Source: Paenibacillus luteus
Lineage (GTDB): Bacteria > Bacillota > Bacilli > Paenibacillales > Paenibacillaceae
DNA: 64,000 bases
Direction: 5' to 3'
Assembly: GCF_006542765.1 (NCBI RefSeq)
Contig: NZ_SKCD01000055.1
Location: 248,001 to 312,000, forward strand
Part shown: piece after piece, positions 34,591 to 42,004 of the stretch
Numbering within the stretch: position 1 is the first letter of the stretch
How the letters are laid out: each line of letters begins with the position of its first letter
Made by a program: the position numbers and the translations under genes
The notes under the pieces: generated by a model
What the model saw: the letters and a program-made list of their open reading frames with translations, nothing else
What the model was told of the DNA's origin: nothing
The model's database searches: none

Positions 34591-37055
34591 AGACATTGAA
34601 GTTGATGTTCATTTCTTTGCTCGTCATGGCGCTTGTTCTGCCTACGGCAGTGTTTGCGAAGGACACGGATAAAGCGGGAAAAGTGACGACCGTAGCGGGC
34701 AAAGCGGAAGTGAAAAAGAGCGGCGGCTCCAAGAAGTTTAATGCTTTTAAAGGGATGGCCATTACGCAGGGCGATACGATCATGACGGGTAGTGATGGTA
34801 AGATAACGATGGATCTGGACAGTGACAAAGAGGTGACCATCGGAACGGATACGACGCTGGTTGTCAGTGAGCTTGTCAAAAGCGCTAAAGCGCTTAGCGG
34901 CAAGACGAGCCTTAGCTTGTTGAAGGGCAAAGTAGTCATTTCGATTAAAAAGAAGCTGGATGGCGACTCTCGTTTTGAGATTGAGACGCCGACAGCGATT
35001 ATGGGTGTGATGGGCACGCAGTTTGCCGTCCGATATGAGGATGAGCAAAGCTATGTTGGCGTCTTTGAAGGCGCTGTGAAAACCAAGCATGGTGACAAGC
35101 GTGCGGAAGAGACCCTTGTGAACCCTAATGAACAGCTGCAGTTGGACCAAAAGGGAGAGGGAAAGAAAGAGAAGTTAGACTATCTCGACCTTCCACTTAT
35201 TGGTTTGGAACATTACCTGCAACTGCTAGAGAAGGATGCCAAATCCGACAAGTCGTTAATTGTTCTGGTGAAGCAGCAAATTGAAAAATTGAAAAAAGAA
35301 GAAGCTGCTGCAGCCGCTAATGCGAATGCAGTGTCAACGGCTGACTCCACCATCGTATATGAGGATAAAGCGGGTCAAACCGGCGGTGGAGGTGGCGGCA
35401 GCATAATTACGCCGACGGCTACTCCGACACCGGCTCCTACGGTGACGCCGACTGTGGCGCCAACGGCGACACCACCGGTGATGCCTACGGATGAACCGGT
35501 TGCAACGCCTACAATCGCGCCTACGGAAGGACCGGTTGCAACACCGACGATAGAGCCGTCGCCTATACCGACTGAGTTGCCTCTGGCGCCGCCTGTGCTG
35601 GATGTCTCGACATTTTATGGCAGTCTGTATACTTATATGAGAAATGATAAAGCTTTTATATTACCTTTTACAACAAATATTGCCCTCAACAACGTAAATA
35701 ATATTACTCCTGCTGATGCTTCTCAAGTCATCAAATTTGAGATTTTTCAGCCTGAAACCGAGGGTTATATTGATCGCACCGAGATGGTAGATAAAATCTC
35801 CATCGATTCATCTTTTCCTGACCGGATGTATATTGAACTGCGAGAAGCTGTTGCATATGGCTCTGATATTCGAATCACCGTCTACGCTAACCAGCTTAAA
35901 AATGCTGATACTGGCGCTGTGCAAGCCGTCGATCAGGTTACTGTAAATGTAGATGGGAATGAGGGTTTTGAATTCAAATTCAAGGAGGATTACACCCAGT
36001 TTGATTATATTCATGGGGACCCTGATTCACAGGTAGATTGGATGGCAGCGTTTAGTTCTCTCGGTTACCAGTACGATATGCGGTATGCTGAGGTGACTAG
36101 GATCTGTTCTGCTGATGATGAATGTCCGCCAGAATATGTATATAATTTAAATGATATTATGAGTGTTTCCACTAGCGTTTCTCCCTCTTACCAAACGATT
36201 TTGAGTGTTACGTTATATGGTTCTTATTTTGCTAGCGAGGATTTGGATGTTGGTTTGTATAAAATAAGCATTCATCCCGTCGATAGAAATGATAATCCCG
36301 TTGAAGGGACGATCGACATCTACGCAAATGTTCGCAGGGCTGCTCCGCCAGAACCGTTGAGCGAATCCGCGTATATGAGTGATGCTTCAACATTGGTTCT
36401 GCCGTTTACTACGCTGCTTGTAAAGTCGCGTTCTGTGCTTGGAGACGGCTTGGCTGTTAAGGTTTGCGACTTTGGAGAGTCTCCTCCGCTAGTCGAGGGT
36501 GGCGAAAATGAAGGTGACCAGCCATGCACAAATGTTAGCGTTGATAGCGTGACTGTGGACCCTGAGAGCGCCGATCAATTAATCGTGGTACTTTCTAATC
36601 CTATGGAATACGGAGCGAATATCAAGGTTGTAATTGAACCGTGGGCATGGCTAAATCCGGAAACCATGGATGTACAGAAAGAAGAACATAACTTTTACTT
36701 AAGAAGTGCGGCTACTCTGCAACCTTATTACGTTCAATTCCTTTATGATAGCCTGGGACAAACGGACGAAAAAGTCACGATTCATACGCTTGGATATGAT
36801 ATCGGAGAAATCAGAATGTATTGCTATGGATTCGCTGGGTCCTGTGAAGGATTTGAGCCTCCTTATAGATTAGAGGATGAAGTTTATCGATTGACAGGCG
36901 ATGGGGCAACTCGCGAGCTGACTCTGTTAGGCTCTTACTTTAATCAGCCTTATGTTAGGCCTGGCGTGTATGTGCTCTACATCCCCATTATGCAAAACGG
37001 CGAACAAATTGACGAAATTTACTTGAATGTATTGATTAGTCCGCCGCCTCTATAA
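34587..37055 (+). CDS. Secreted FecR-domain protein with Pro/Thr linker and duplicated C-terminal module
   Basis: 822 residues. A signal peptide (cleavage near VFA-KD, residue 24) is followed by a FecR domain (about 50-160; TIMTGSDGKITMDLDSDKEV, FEIETPTAIMGVMGTQF). A helical segment, a GGGGGG run and a ~65-residue Pro/Thr/Ala linker (PTATPTPAPTVTPTVAPTA) come next. The C-terminal ~480 residues hold two copies of a ~230-residue unit: each has an 'ILPFTT'/'LVLPFTT' beta-sandwich, then a second domain with paired cysteines and GSYF. The DNA of this part is visibly more AT-rich than the 5' part. It is translationally coupled to the cyclase (ATGA overlap), so the two act together at the cell surface. 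Confidence 0.8.
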   Translation: MKTLKLMFISLLVMALVLPTAVFAKDTDKAGKVTTVAGKAEVKKSGGSKKFNAFKGMAITQGDTIMTGSDGKITMDLDSDKEVTIGTDTTLVVSELVKSAKALSGKTSLSLLKGKVVISIKKKLDGDSRFEIETPTAIMGVMGTQFAVRYEDEQSYVGVFEGAVKTKHGDKRAEETLVNPNEQLQLDQKGEGKKEKLDYLDLPLIGLEHYLQLLEKDAKSDKSLIVLVKQQIEKLKKEEAAAAANANAVSTADSTIVYEDKAGQTGGGGGGSIITPTATPTPAPTVTPTVAPTATPPVMPTDEPVATPTIAPTEGPVATPTIEPSPIPTELPLAPPVLDVSTFYGSLYTYMRNDKAFILPFTTNIALNNVNNITPADASQVIKFEIFQPETEGYIDRTEMVDKISIDSSFPDRMYIELREAVAYGSDIRITVYANQLKNADTGAVQAVDQVTVNVDGNEGFEFKFKEDYTQFDYIHGDPDSQVDWMAAFSSLGYQYDMRYAEVTRICSADDECPPEYVYNLNDIMSVSTSVSPSYQTILSVTLYGSYFASEDLDVGLYKISIHPVDRNDNPVEGTIDIYANVRRAAPPEPLSESAYMSDASTLVLPFTTLLVKSRSVLGDGLAVKVCDFGESPPLVEGGENEGDQPCTNVSVDSVTVDPESADQLIVVLSNPMEYGANIKVVIEPWAWLNPETMDVQKEEHNFYLRSAATLQPYYVQFLYDSLGQTDEKVTIHTLGYDIGEIRMYCYGFAGSCEGFEPPYRLEDEVYRLTGDGATRELTLLGSYFNQPYVRPGVYVLYIPIMQNGEQIDEIYLNVLISPPPL

Positions 37056-37083
37056 AATATGAGAAGCCGAAAGGAGCACTCCC

Positions 37084-38550
37084 ATGAAGAAAATGCGATT
37101 ACTAGCAGTGAGCACGGCGCTTGCTACCGCGCTTGTCGCGGTTAATGTTACGGCCTACGCAGCGGCAACGGAAGCTACTGCCACTGCCACTAATATAGTC
37201 GATGCAGCAGCGGTTGTTAAAGCTATTGAGAAGGTCAGTCAGCCTTGGGGGCTGGCTGCTGCGCCGGATGGCAGCATTGTTGTCATTGGTTCGGGCAGCA
37301 ATCAAATCAACGAATGGAAAGATGGTAAGCTTACGCCGGTAACGGCGCTGACGAAGCAGGGGTATTTTGACGGTACGGCCGCGAATTCAACCTTTAACCA
37401 TCCTTCTTACTCGGCAGTAAACGGCAAAGGCGTTATTTATGTCAGCGATACAGATAACCATGTCGTCCGCAGAATCGAAAATGATCGGGTGTATACGGCT
37501 GCCGGTAACGGCAAAGCGGGAAATAAGGACGGAAAGTTCGGAGAGGCGCAGTTTAATGCACCGGCTGGACTGGCGGTTGATGCGAAGGATAATGTTTATG
37601 TCGCTGATTCGCTGAATAACGTCATTCGCGTCATCTCTCCTGAAGGCGTGACGTCAGTTTTTGCGGGGGCGGCAAATGCGGCTGGCGGCTATAAGGACGG
37701 CAGTGCTTCTGAAGCGTTGTTTAACGAGCCTGCGGGCCTTGTATTCGACGAGAAGGGCGGATTATATGTAGCGGATAGCGGCAATCATTTGATTCGTTAC
37801 ATCCGTGATGGCAAGGTGACGACAATCGCCGGCAAACCAACGGCTGTAGATGCATTGACCGGTTATATGGCGGGCGGCTATGTAAACGGCAAGAGCGGGG
37901 ATGCTAAATTCAACCGACCGCGCGGCCTTGCTTATGCGAGCGGCGTGCTGTTTGTTGCAGACAGCTTGAATAACCGGATTCGTGCTGTACAAGCTGACGG
38001 GGGAGTTATCTCCATTGCTGGCCAGACTGCGCCTGGAGATATTGTAGGAACGGTGGAGAAATCTCAATTTAATCAGCCCTCCGCTTTGCTTTATACAGCG
38101 GGTAAATTATATGTTTCCGATACGTTGAATAACAGCGTCAAGACGCTTGAGGTTGATCCGAAGGCGCTTAAACCTATTCAAACCACAGAGGATTTGATTG
38201 CGGGCACGGAGCTTCTGCCAGCGAGCAAAGATCTGCAAGTATGGCTAAATGGCAAGCAAGTTAAGTTCACAGCTGCGCAGAAGCCTTACAAAAGCGGGGA
38301 TAAGACCTATCTTCCGGCTCGTGCGGTGTTTGAGGCATGGGGAGCGGAAATCAAATGGAACGCGGCGGCAAAGGAAGTTTTATTGACCAAAAACGACTGG
38401 AAGCTTGGACTTAAAGCAAATGCGAAGCAAACTGTCGTGTTGGTGAAAGGCACCCTTTATATAGAGGCCAACTATTTCTCAGATGCCGCCTCATTAGTGC
38501 TTGTGCAGGATACGGAATACAATGCTATTATTATAGGCAGCGGGCAGTAA
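37084..38550 (+). CDS. Secreted NHL-repeat beta-propeller with C-terminal stalk domain
   Basis: 488 residues. A signal peptide (cleavage near AYA-AA) is followed by 5-6 NHL repeats (about 50-360), each with the pattern FN-P-GLA...VYVADS-NN-IR and GKVTTIAG. The last ~110 residues are a stalk domain (VWLNGKQVKFTA, TYLPARAVFEAWGAEIKWN). NHL propellers usually bind ligands or proteins. It lies 28 bp after the FecR gene with its own ribosome site, so it completes a cyclase-FecR-propeller operon. Confidence 0.85.
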   Translation: MKKMRLLAVSTALATALVAVNVTAYAAATEATATATNIVDAAAVVKAIEKVSQPWGLAAAPDGSIVVIGSGSNQINEWKDGKLTPVTALTKQGYFDGTAANSTFNHPSYSAVNGKGVIYVSDTDNHVVRRIENDRVYTAAGNGKAGNKDGKFGEAQFNAPAGLAVDAKDNVYVADSLNNVIRVISPEGVTSVFAGAANAAGGYKDGSASEALFNEPAGLVFDEKGGLYVADSGNHLIRYIRDGKVTTIAGKPTAVDALTGYMAGGYVNGKSGDAKFNRPRGLAYASGVLFVADSLNNRIRAVQADGGVISIAGQTAPGDIVGTVEKSQFNQPSALLYTAGKLYVSDTLNNSVKTLEVDPKALKPIQTTEDLIAGTELLPASKDLQVWLNGKQVKFTAAQKPYKSGDKTYLPARAVFEAWGAEIKWNAAAKEVLLTKNDWKLGLKANAKQTVVLVKGTLYIEANYFSDAASLVLVQDTEYNAIIIGSGQ

Positions 38551-38586
38551 AAAGCTTAGCAATATCCTTTGGATGGAGGCTGTGCA

Positions 38587-39408
38587 ATGACACAAGGAAG
38601 CCATTCGCAAAATAATATTGATCGTTTCTCCGGATTTGAAAATGATTATGATCAGCATCGACCGAAAGCGCCGACGGCCGTCATAACGATTCTTACCAGT
38701 TATTTGGGCCGTTCGCCTGAGCTCGTTGCGGATGTGGGCTGTGGCACGGGCCTCTCCTCCTTTGTATGGCGTGAGCATGCCGAGCGTATCATCGGCATTG
38801 AGCCGAATGATGATATGAGAGGCAAAGCACTCTCTCGTTTGACTGAGTTGACGGAAGCGGAGCATATCTCCTTTGTTAAGGGATATTCGGACAAGCTGCC
38901 TCTGGACGGAGAGAGCGTTAGTGTTCTTACATGCTCGCAGTCCTTTCATTGGATGGAGCCGGTCAGCACGCTCCGCGAGTTTGCCCGGGTTCTTCAGCCG
39001 GGAGGTATATTTGCGGCTTACGATTGCGACTGGCCCCCAACACTTCATTGGAGCGTTGAAGCGGAGTACCAACAGTTGATTAACCACACCGAGGAAATTA
39101 TCGCTAAGCGAATTCCTGAGAAAAATCGGGCAAGCAAGCGGGATAAGGAACAACATCTGGATCAAATAAGGAAGAGTGGACATTTCCGATTTGCCAAAGA
39201 GATTGTATTCCACAATATGGAGCCATGCAATGCGGAGCGATATATTGGTTTGGCGCTCAGCCAAGGTGGCATTCAGGCTGTATTTAAGCTGGGATCGTCA
39301 GAGATACATTCGACGCTCCAAGCCTTTAAGAGCAGCGTTGAGCGTTATTTTGCAGGACGGATACTTGAGGTTATGTTTAGCTATCGCATGAGACTGGGTG
39401 TTAAGTAG
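38587..39408 (+). CDS. Class I SAM-dependent methyltransferase
   Basis: 273 residues from ATG 38587 (GGAGG 7 bp upstream). Motif I VADVGCGTGLSSF binds SAM; IGIEPNDDM is motif II; SQSFHWMEPVSTLREFARVLQPGG is motif III-IV as in UbiE/YcgJ-like methyltransferases. The substrate is unknown. It lies 36 bp after the NHL gene in the same orientation and may be read from the cyclase operon. A perfect terminator follows. Confidence 0.85.
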   Translation: MTQGSHSQNNIDRFSGFENDYDQHRPKAPTAVITILTSYLGRSPELVADVGCGTGLSSFVWREHAERIIGIEPNDDMRGKALSRLTELTEAEHISFVKGYSDKLPLDGESVSVLTCSQSFHWMEPVSTLREFARVLQPGGIFAAYDCDWPPTLHWSVEAEYQQLINHTEEIIAKRIPEKNRASKRDKEQHLDQIRKSGHFRFAKEIVFHNMEPCNAERYIGLALSQGGIQAVFKLGSSEIHSTLQAFKSSVERYFAGRILEVMFSYRMRLGVK

Positions 39409-39441
39409 CGTGAAAATGATGGACAACTTTAATAGATAACG

Positions 39442-39497
39442 CAAAGAAGCAAGCAGCTAACGCCGTTACCCGGCAGGCTGCTTGCTTCTTTGTTTTT
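39442..39497 (+). terminator. Perfect 16-bp terminator after the methyltransferase
   Basis: CAAAGAAGCAAGCAGC / GCTGCTTGCTTCTTTG (39442-39457 with 39477-39492) then TTTTTC. The stem may also stop the micro-operon coming from the other side. Confidence 0.9.
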
Positions 39498-39520
39498 CTT
39501 GATGGGACAGGGGAGGAGGA

Positions 39521-39583
39521 CTATGGCTTTGTGAATATTCCGCTCTTTAACATAAACAATCGATCGTTAGTAAAATGGTTCAT
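39521..39583 (-). CDS. Candidate 20-residue peptide gene
   Basis: ATG (39583-39581) to TAG (39523-39521): MNHFTNDRLFMLKSGIFTKP. It has an excellent ribosome site, GGAGGTTGATC, ending directly before the ATG. It is the third small frame in a row on this strand, 51 bp after the second, and is followed by a strong hairpin. The product is basic with a hydrophobic middle. I recognise no family. Confidence 0.4.
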   Translation of the reverse strand: MNHFTNDRLFMLKSGIFTKP

Positions 39584-39634
39584 GATCAACCTCCGTGCTA
39601 AATAAGTGATAACGGTTGCAATGCGCAGCTGTTC

Positions 39635-39814
39635 TTATTGCTTAACCAGTAAGTAAACAGTATATCCGATAGCTGCTGCAATAATAGCGATCGTTGCTGT
39701 ACATGAAAGAACATGGAAGAAAACTTCCCACTTATCTACTTTAGTGCCTCGAATGTCCTTTGCCTCATTCCCCTTCTTCGAAGGTGGTGCCAGATTGTCC
39801 TGACGGGGCTTAAT
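39635..39814 (-). CDS. 59-residue membrane peptide with ATT start
   Basis: Frame from ATT (39814-39812) to TAA (39637-39635), begins (M)KPRQDNLAPPSKKGNEAKDI. A polar basic N-terminus (1-30) is followed by one hydrophobic helix (about 31-57; CTATIAIIAAAIGYTVYLLV). No ATG, GTG or TTG is available upstream before a TGA. Yet AGAAAGCGGGTGATCC, matching 14 of 16 bases of the full complement of the 16S rRNA 3' end, lies 3 bp before the ATT (its purine core 9 bp away). ATT starts are known for infC. It begins 25 bp after the Cse60-like stop. The family is not recognised. Confidence 0.55.
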   Translation of the reverse strand: MKPRQDNLAPPSKKGNEAKDIRGTKVDKWEVFFHVLSCTATIAIIAAAIGYTVYLLVKQ

Positions 39815-39839
39815 GGTGGATCACCCGCTTTCTTTATTG

Positions 39840-40031
39840 CTATTCTTTGTTTTGCTTATAAACGACCAGAATCGTGCTGCGTTGGTAAGTGTTGCCGGAT
39901 GTTGCAGTCTTGATCATGGAGCCGTAGCAAATATTAATGACTTGATCGTCATTTAGCTCCGCTAGAAACTCGTTTGCCCTTTTTTCTGCAAATACCGTAT
40001 CCGTATCGATAAACTCTTTTACCTGTATCAT
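39840..40031 (-). CDS. Small Cse60-like sporulation protein
   Basis: 63 residues from ATG 40031, with a GGGGGTG ribosome site ~10 bp upstream. The acidic opening MIQVKEFIDTDTVFAEKRANEFLAEL and closing STILVVYK resemble the Cse60/DUF2758 family of small proteins; Bacillus Cse60 is made in the mother cell under SigE. Here the visible promoter is SigA-like. The similarity is from memory and moderate. It is the first gene of a three-gene minus-strand micro-operon. Confidence 0.6.
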   Translation of the reverse strand: MIQVKEFIDTDTVFAEKRANEFLAELNDDQVINICYGSMIKTATSGNTYQRSTILVVYKQNKE

Positions 40032-40064
40032 GCTGATCACACCCCCTTGCCAAATAGACAGATA

Positions 40065-40097
40065 GGCACCCCGCGAAAGTAGCGGAATGCCTTTTCA
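40065..40097. other. Hairpin in the 5' leader of the Cse60-like gene
   Basis: AGGCA-ccc-CGC / GCG-gaa-TGCCT, at the predicted 5' end of the minus-strand transcript. It may stabilise the mRNA. Read on the plus strand it is followed by TTTTC and could act as a terminator. Confidence 0.4.
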
Positions 40098-40102
40098 CGT
40101 CC

Positions 40103-40131
40103 ACCATAGCATTGGGAATTGTGAGTGTCAA
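40103..40131 (-). promoter_or_regulatory. SigA-type promoter of the micro-operon
   Basis: Minus strand TTGACA (40131-40126), exactly 17 bp, TATGGT (40108-40103). This gives a start near 40096 and a leader of ~65 nt. Confidence 0.6.
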
Positions 40132-40600
40132 CTACGGGAGCTGCATAACTCAGCTTGAATGTAAAAAAAGACGCGCAGCCGCATAAATAAAGCAAAGTCG
40201 AGCGTTTTACTTGCAGGATGGAAAGTGACACAAGGTGACTGAAATAGCAATTAAGTGAAGGATTGAATTGTGCGAAAAGTTGACATGAAGAACAACCATA
40301 TTAGACTCCACATTAGTTTCCATGTTAGATTTTGATGGAGGGATGTAAGCTGTCGTTATCTGTAATTTGCGAGTAAAGCAATAGTTGTGAATAGATGTCA
40401 TAGTAGAAAACAATATATTAGAACTAGAGTGATTTTGTGTAAAGTAAACTAACATATGTAATCTGCAATAAAGAGAGTAATAGAGTGATGTTAAGAGAAT
40501 TATAGAGATAAAACCTTTTGTTAACGCTTAATTCGCCATTTTTTAGCTTGTTAACTTATATAACATAAAATAGACTATGGAATAGACAGAGAGAAATATA
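40132..40600. other. AT-rich intergenic stretch upstream of the asparaginases
   Basis: No convincing gene. TGTTAACGCTTAAT (40519-40532) is a weak cre-like sequence (10 of 14). The 40540-40600 part is very AT-rich and should hold the asparaginase promoter, but I cannot fix its -35 and -10 boxes. Confidence 0.4.
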
Positions 40601-40622
40601 TAACACAGGAGGAGAAGTTAAT

Positions 40623-41984
40623 ATGACACAAATGGTAAAAAGCGAGATGGCGAAAAAGGTTCTTATTCCATTATTAGTACTCTCACTGCTAGCGGCAATG
40701 GTTGGAGTGCTGGCGAGAACGGATTTTGTTCGCGCTGAGGAAGCGCCACAATTACCTACCTTTAATATTCCTGCTCTGACAGATGAGCAAAAAACTTCCG
40801 CTCTTCCTAATGTTATCGTAGTTGCAACTGGCGGTACAATTGCAGGCAAAGCAAGAAATGATGATAAAACAAATTTTCAAAACTATGCAGCGGGAACCTT
40901 CCTTATGGCTGATATGGTAGCCCAGCTGCCAGGTAAAAATAAAATTGCTGATGTTTCGACTTTCCAATTTGGAAACAAGGGATCAGGCGGATACACAATG
41001 AAAGAGCTTTACGATCTGTCGCTAGCCGTTGATGCAGCGCTTGAAATTTACGATAGCGCCGTTGTAACGACAGGTACAGATACAATGGAAGAGATTGCTT
41101 ACTTCCTTGATCTTACGGTTCGCAGCGAAAAACCGGTTGTTGTTACGGGTGCGATGAGACCATGGGATGTTATCGGTACAGACGGTCCTGCCAACCTTTA
41201 TCAAGCGATTAAAGTAGCAGGCAGCGCGAAAACAAAATGGTTTGGTACAGTAGTTATGCTTAACGACGTGATTTATGCGGCTCGCGAAGTTACCAAAACA
41301 AACGCTCACCGCAATGATACATTTGATGCTCCGATGTTTGGCGCACTTGGTTATGTAGATGATCCAGCTGTTCGCATTTACCGTGCTACTGCAAGAGCAG
41401 CTAAAGCGGGTACAGCAGCTTGGGCTTCGCCATTCGATCTTAAAACCATTTCTAAAGACAGCCTTCCTAAGGTTGAAATTGTATATAGCTATCAAGAAGC
41501 AGGCGGCGGCGCTATTCGCGGACTTGTTGAAGACGGAGCTAAAGGAATTGTAACAGCAGGTACAGGTGCAGGCGGTATTTCGTCAGCTCTAAGTACAGCT
41601 CGCACAGCTGCAATCAGAGATAAAGGCGTAGTATTCGTATCGACAACTAGAACAGGCTCTGGTTCTATCTATGATAGCGGAAGCGGCAGCGTAATTGGCG
41701 GAGACAACTTGAATGCGGCACATGCTCGTATGATGCTGTTGCTATCTCTTGCATTCACTAACGATGTAAGTAAGATTAGAAGCTGGTTCACAACGTTTGG
41801 TACGCAAGATGTTGAAATTTCGGTTGATGAAAACACAGTACTGAGCACATCGGTTGAAGAGCCAATTGTTGAGCCTGTCGTTACTGAGCCGACTCCTGAA
41901 GTAGAGGTTCCAGCGGCAACAGATGTCATAACAGAGCCTGTTACGACAGAACCAACACCTGAAACAGCACCGGTGACGCCATAA
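40623..41984 (+). CDS. Secreted L-asparaginase (type II), soluble form
   Basis: 453 residues. A signal peptide (hydrophobic LIPLLVLSLLAAMVGVL) is followed by the asparaginase fold. Both active-site motifs are intact: VVATGGTIAGKA (Thr72) and VVTTGTDTMEE (Thr152-Asp153), plus MRPWDVIGTDGPANL. It hydrolyses asparagine to aspartate and ammonia outside the cell. After the enzyme (about residue 395) comes a ~55-residue tail rich in Glu, Pro, Thr and Val (EPTPEVEVPAATDVITEPV), with no anchor. AGGAGGAG lies close upstream of ATG. It is 20 bp before a close paralogue. Confidence 0.92.
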   Translation: MTQMVKSEMAKKVLIPLLVLSLLAAMVGVLARTDFVRAEEAPQLPTFNIPALTDEQKTSALPNVIVVATGGTIAGKARNDDKTNFQNYAAGTFLMADMVAQLPGKNKIADVSTFQFGNKGSGGYTMKELYDLSLAVDAALEIYDSAVVTTGTDTMEEIAYFLDLTVRSEKPVVVTGAMRPWDVIGTDGPANLYQAIKVAGSAKTKWFGTVVMLNDVIYAAREVTKTNAHRNDTFDAPMFGALGYVDDPAVRIYRATARAAKAGTAAWASPFDLKTISKDSLPKVEIVYSYQEAGGGAIRGLVEDGAKGIVTAGTGAGGISSALSTARTAAIRDKGVVFVSTTRTGSGSIYDSGSGSVIGGDNLNAAHARMMLLLSLAFTNDVSKIRSWFTTFGTQDVEISVDENTVLSTSVEEPIVEPVVTEPTPEVEVPAATDVITEPVTTEPTPETAPVTP

Positions 41985-42004
41985 TTTTTGAGAGGAGTAC
42001 GGTT

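Noticed and set aside
40207..40455. 82-codon minus-strand frame upstream of the asparaginases
   Set aside because: AT-rich sequence, no ribosome site, no recognisable protein character.
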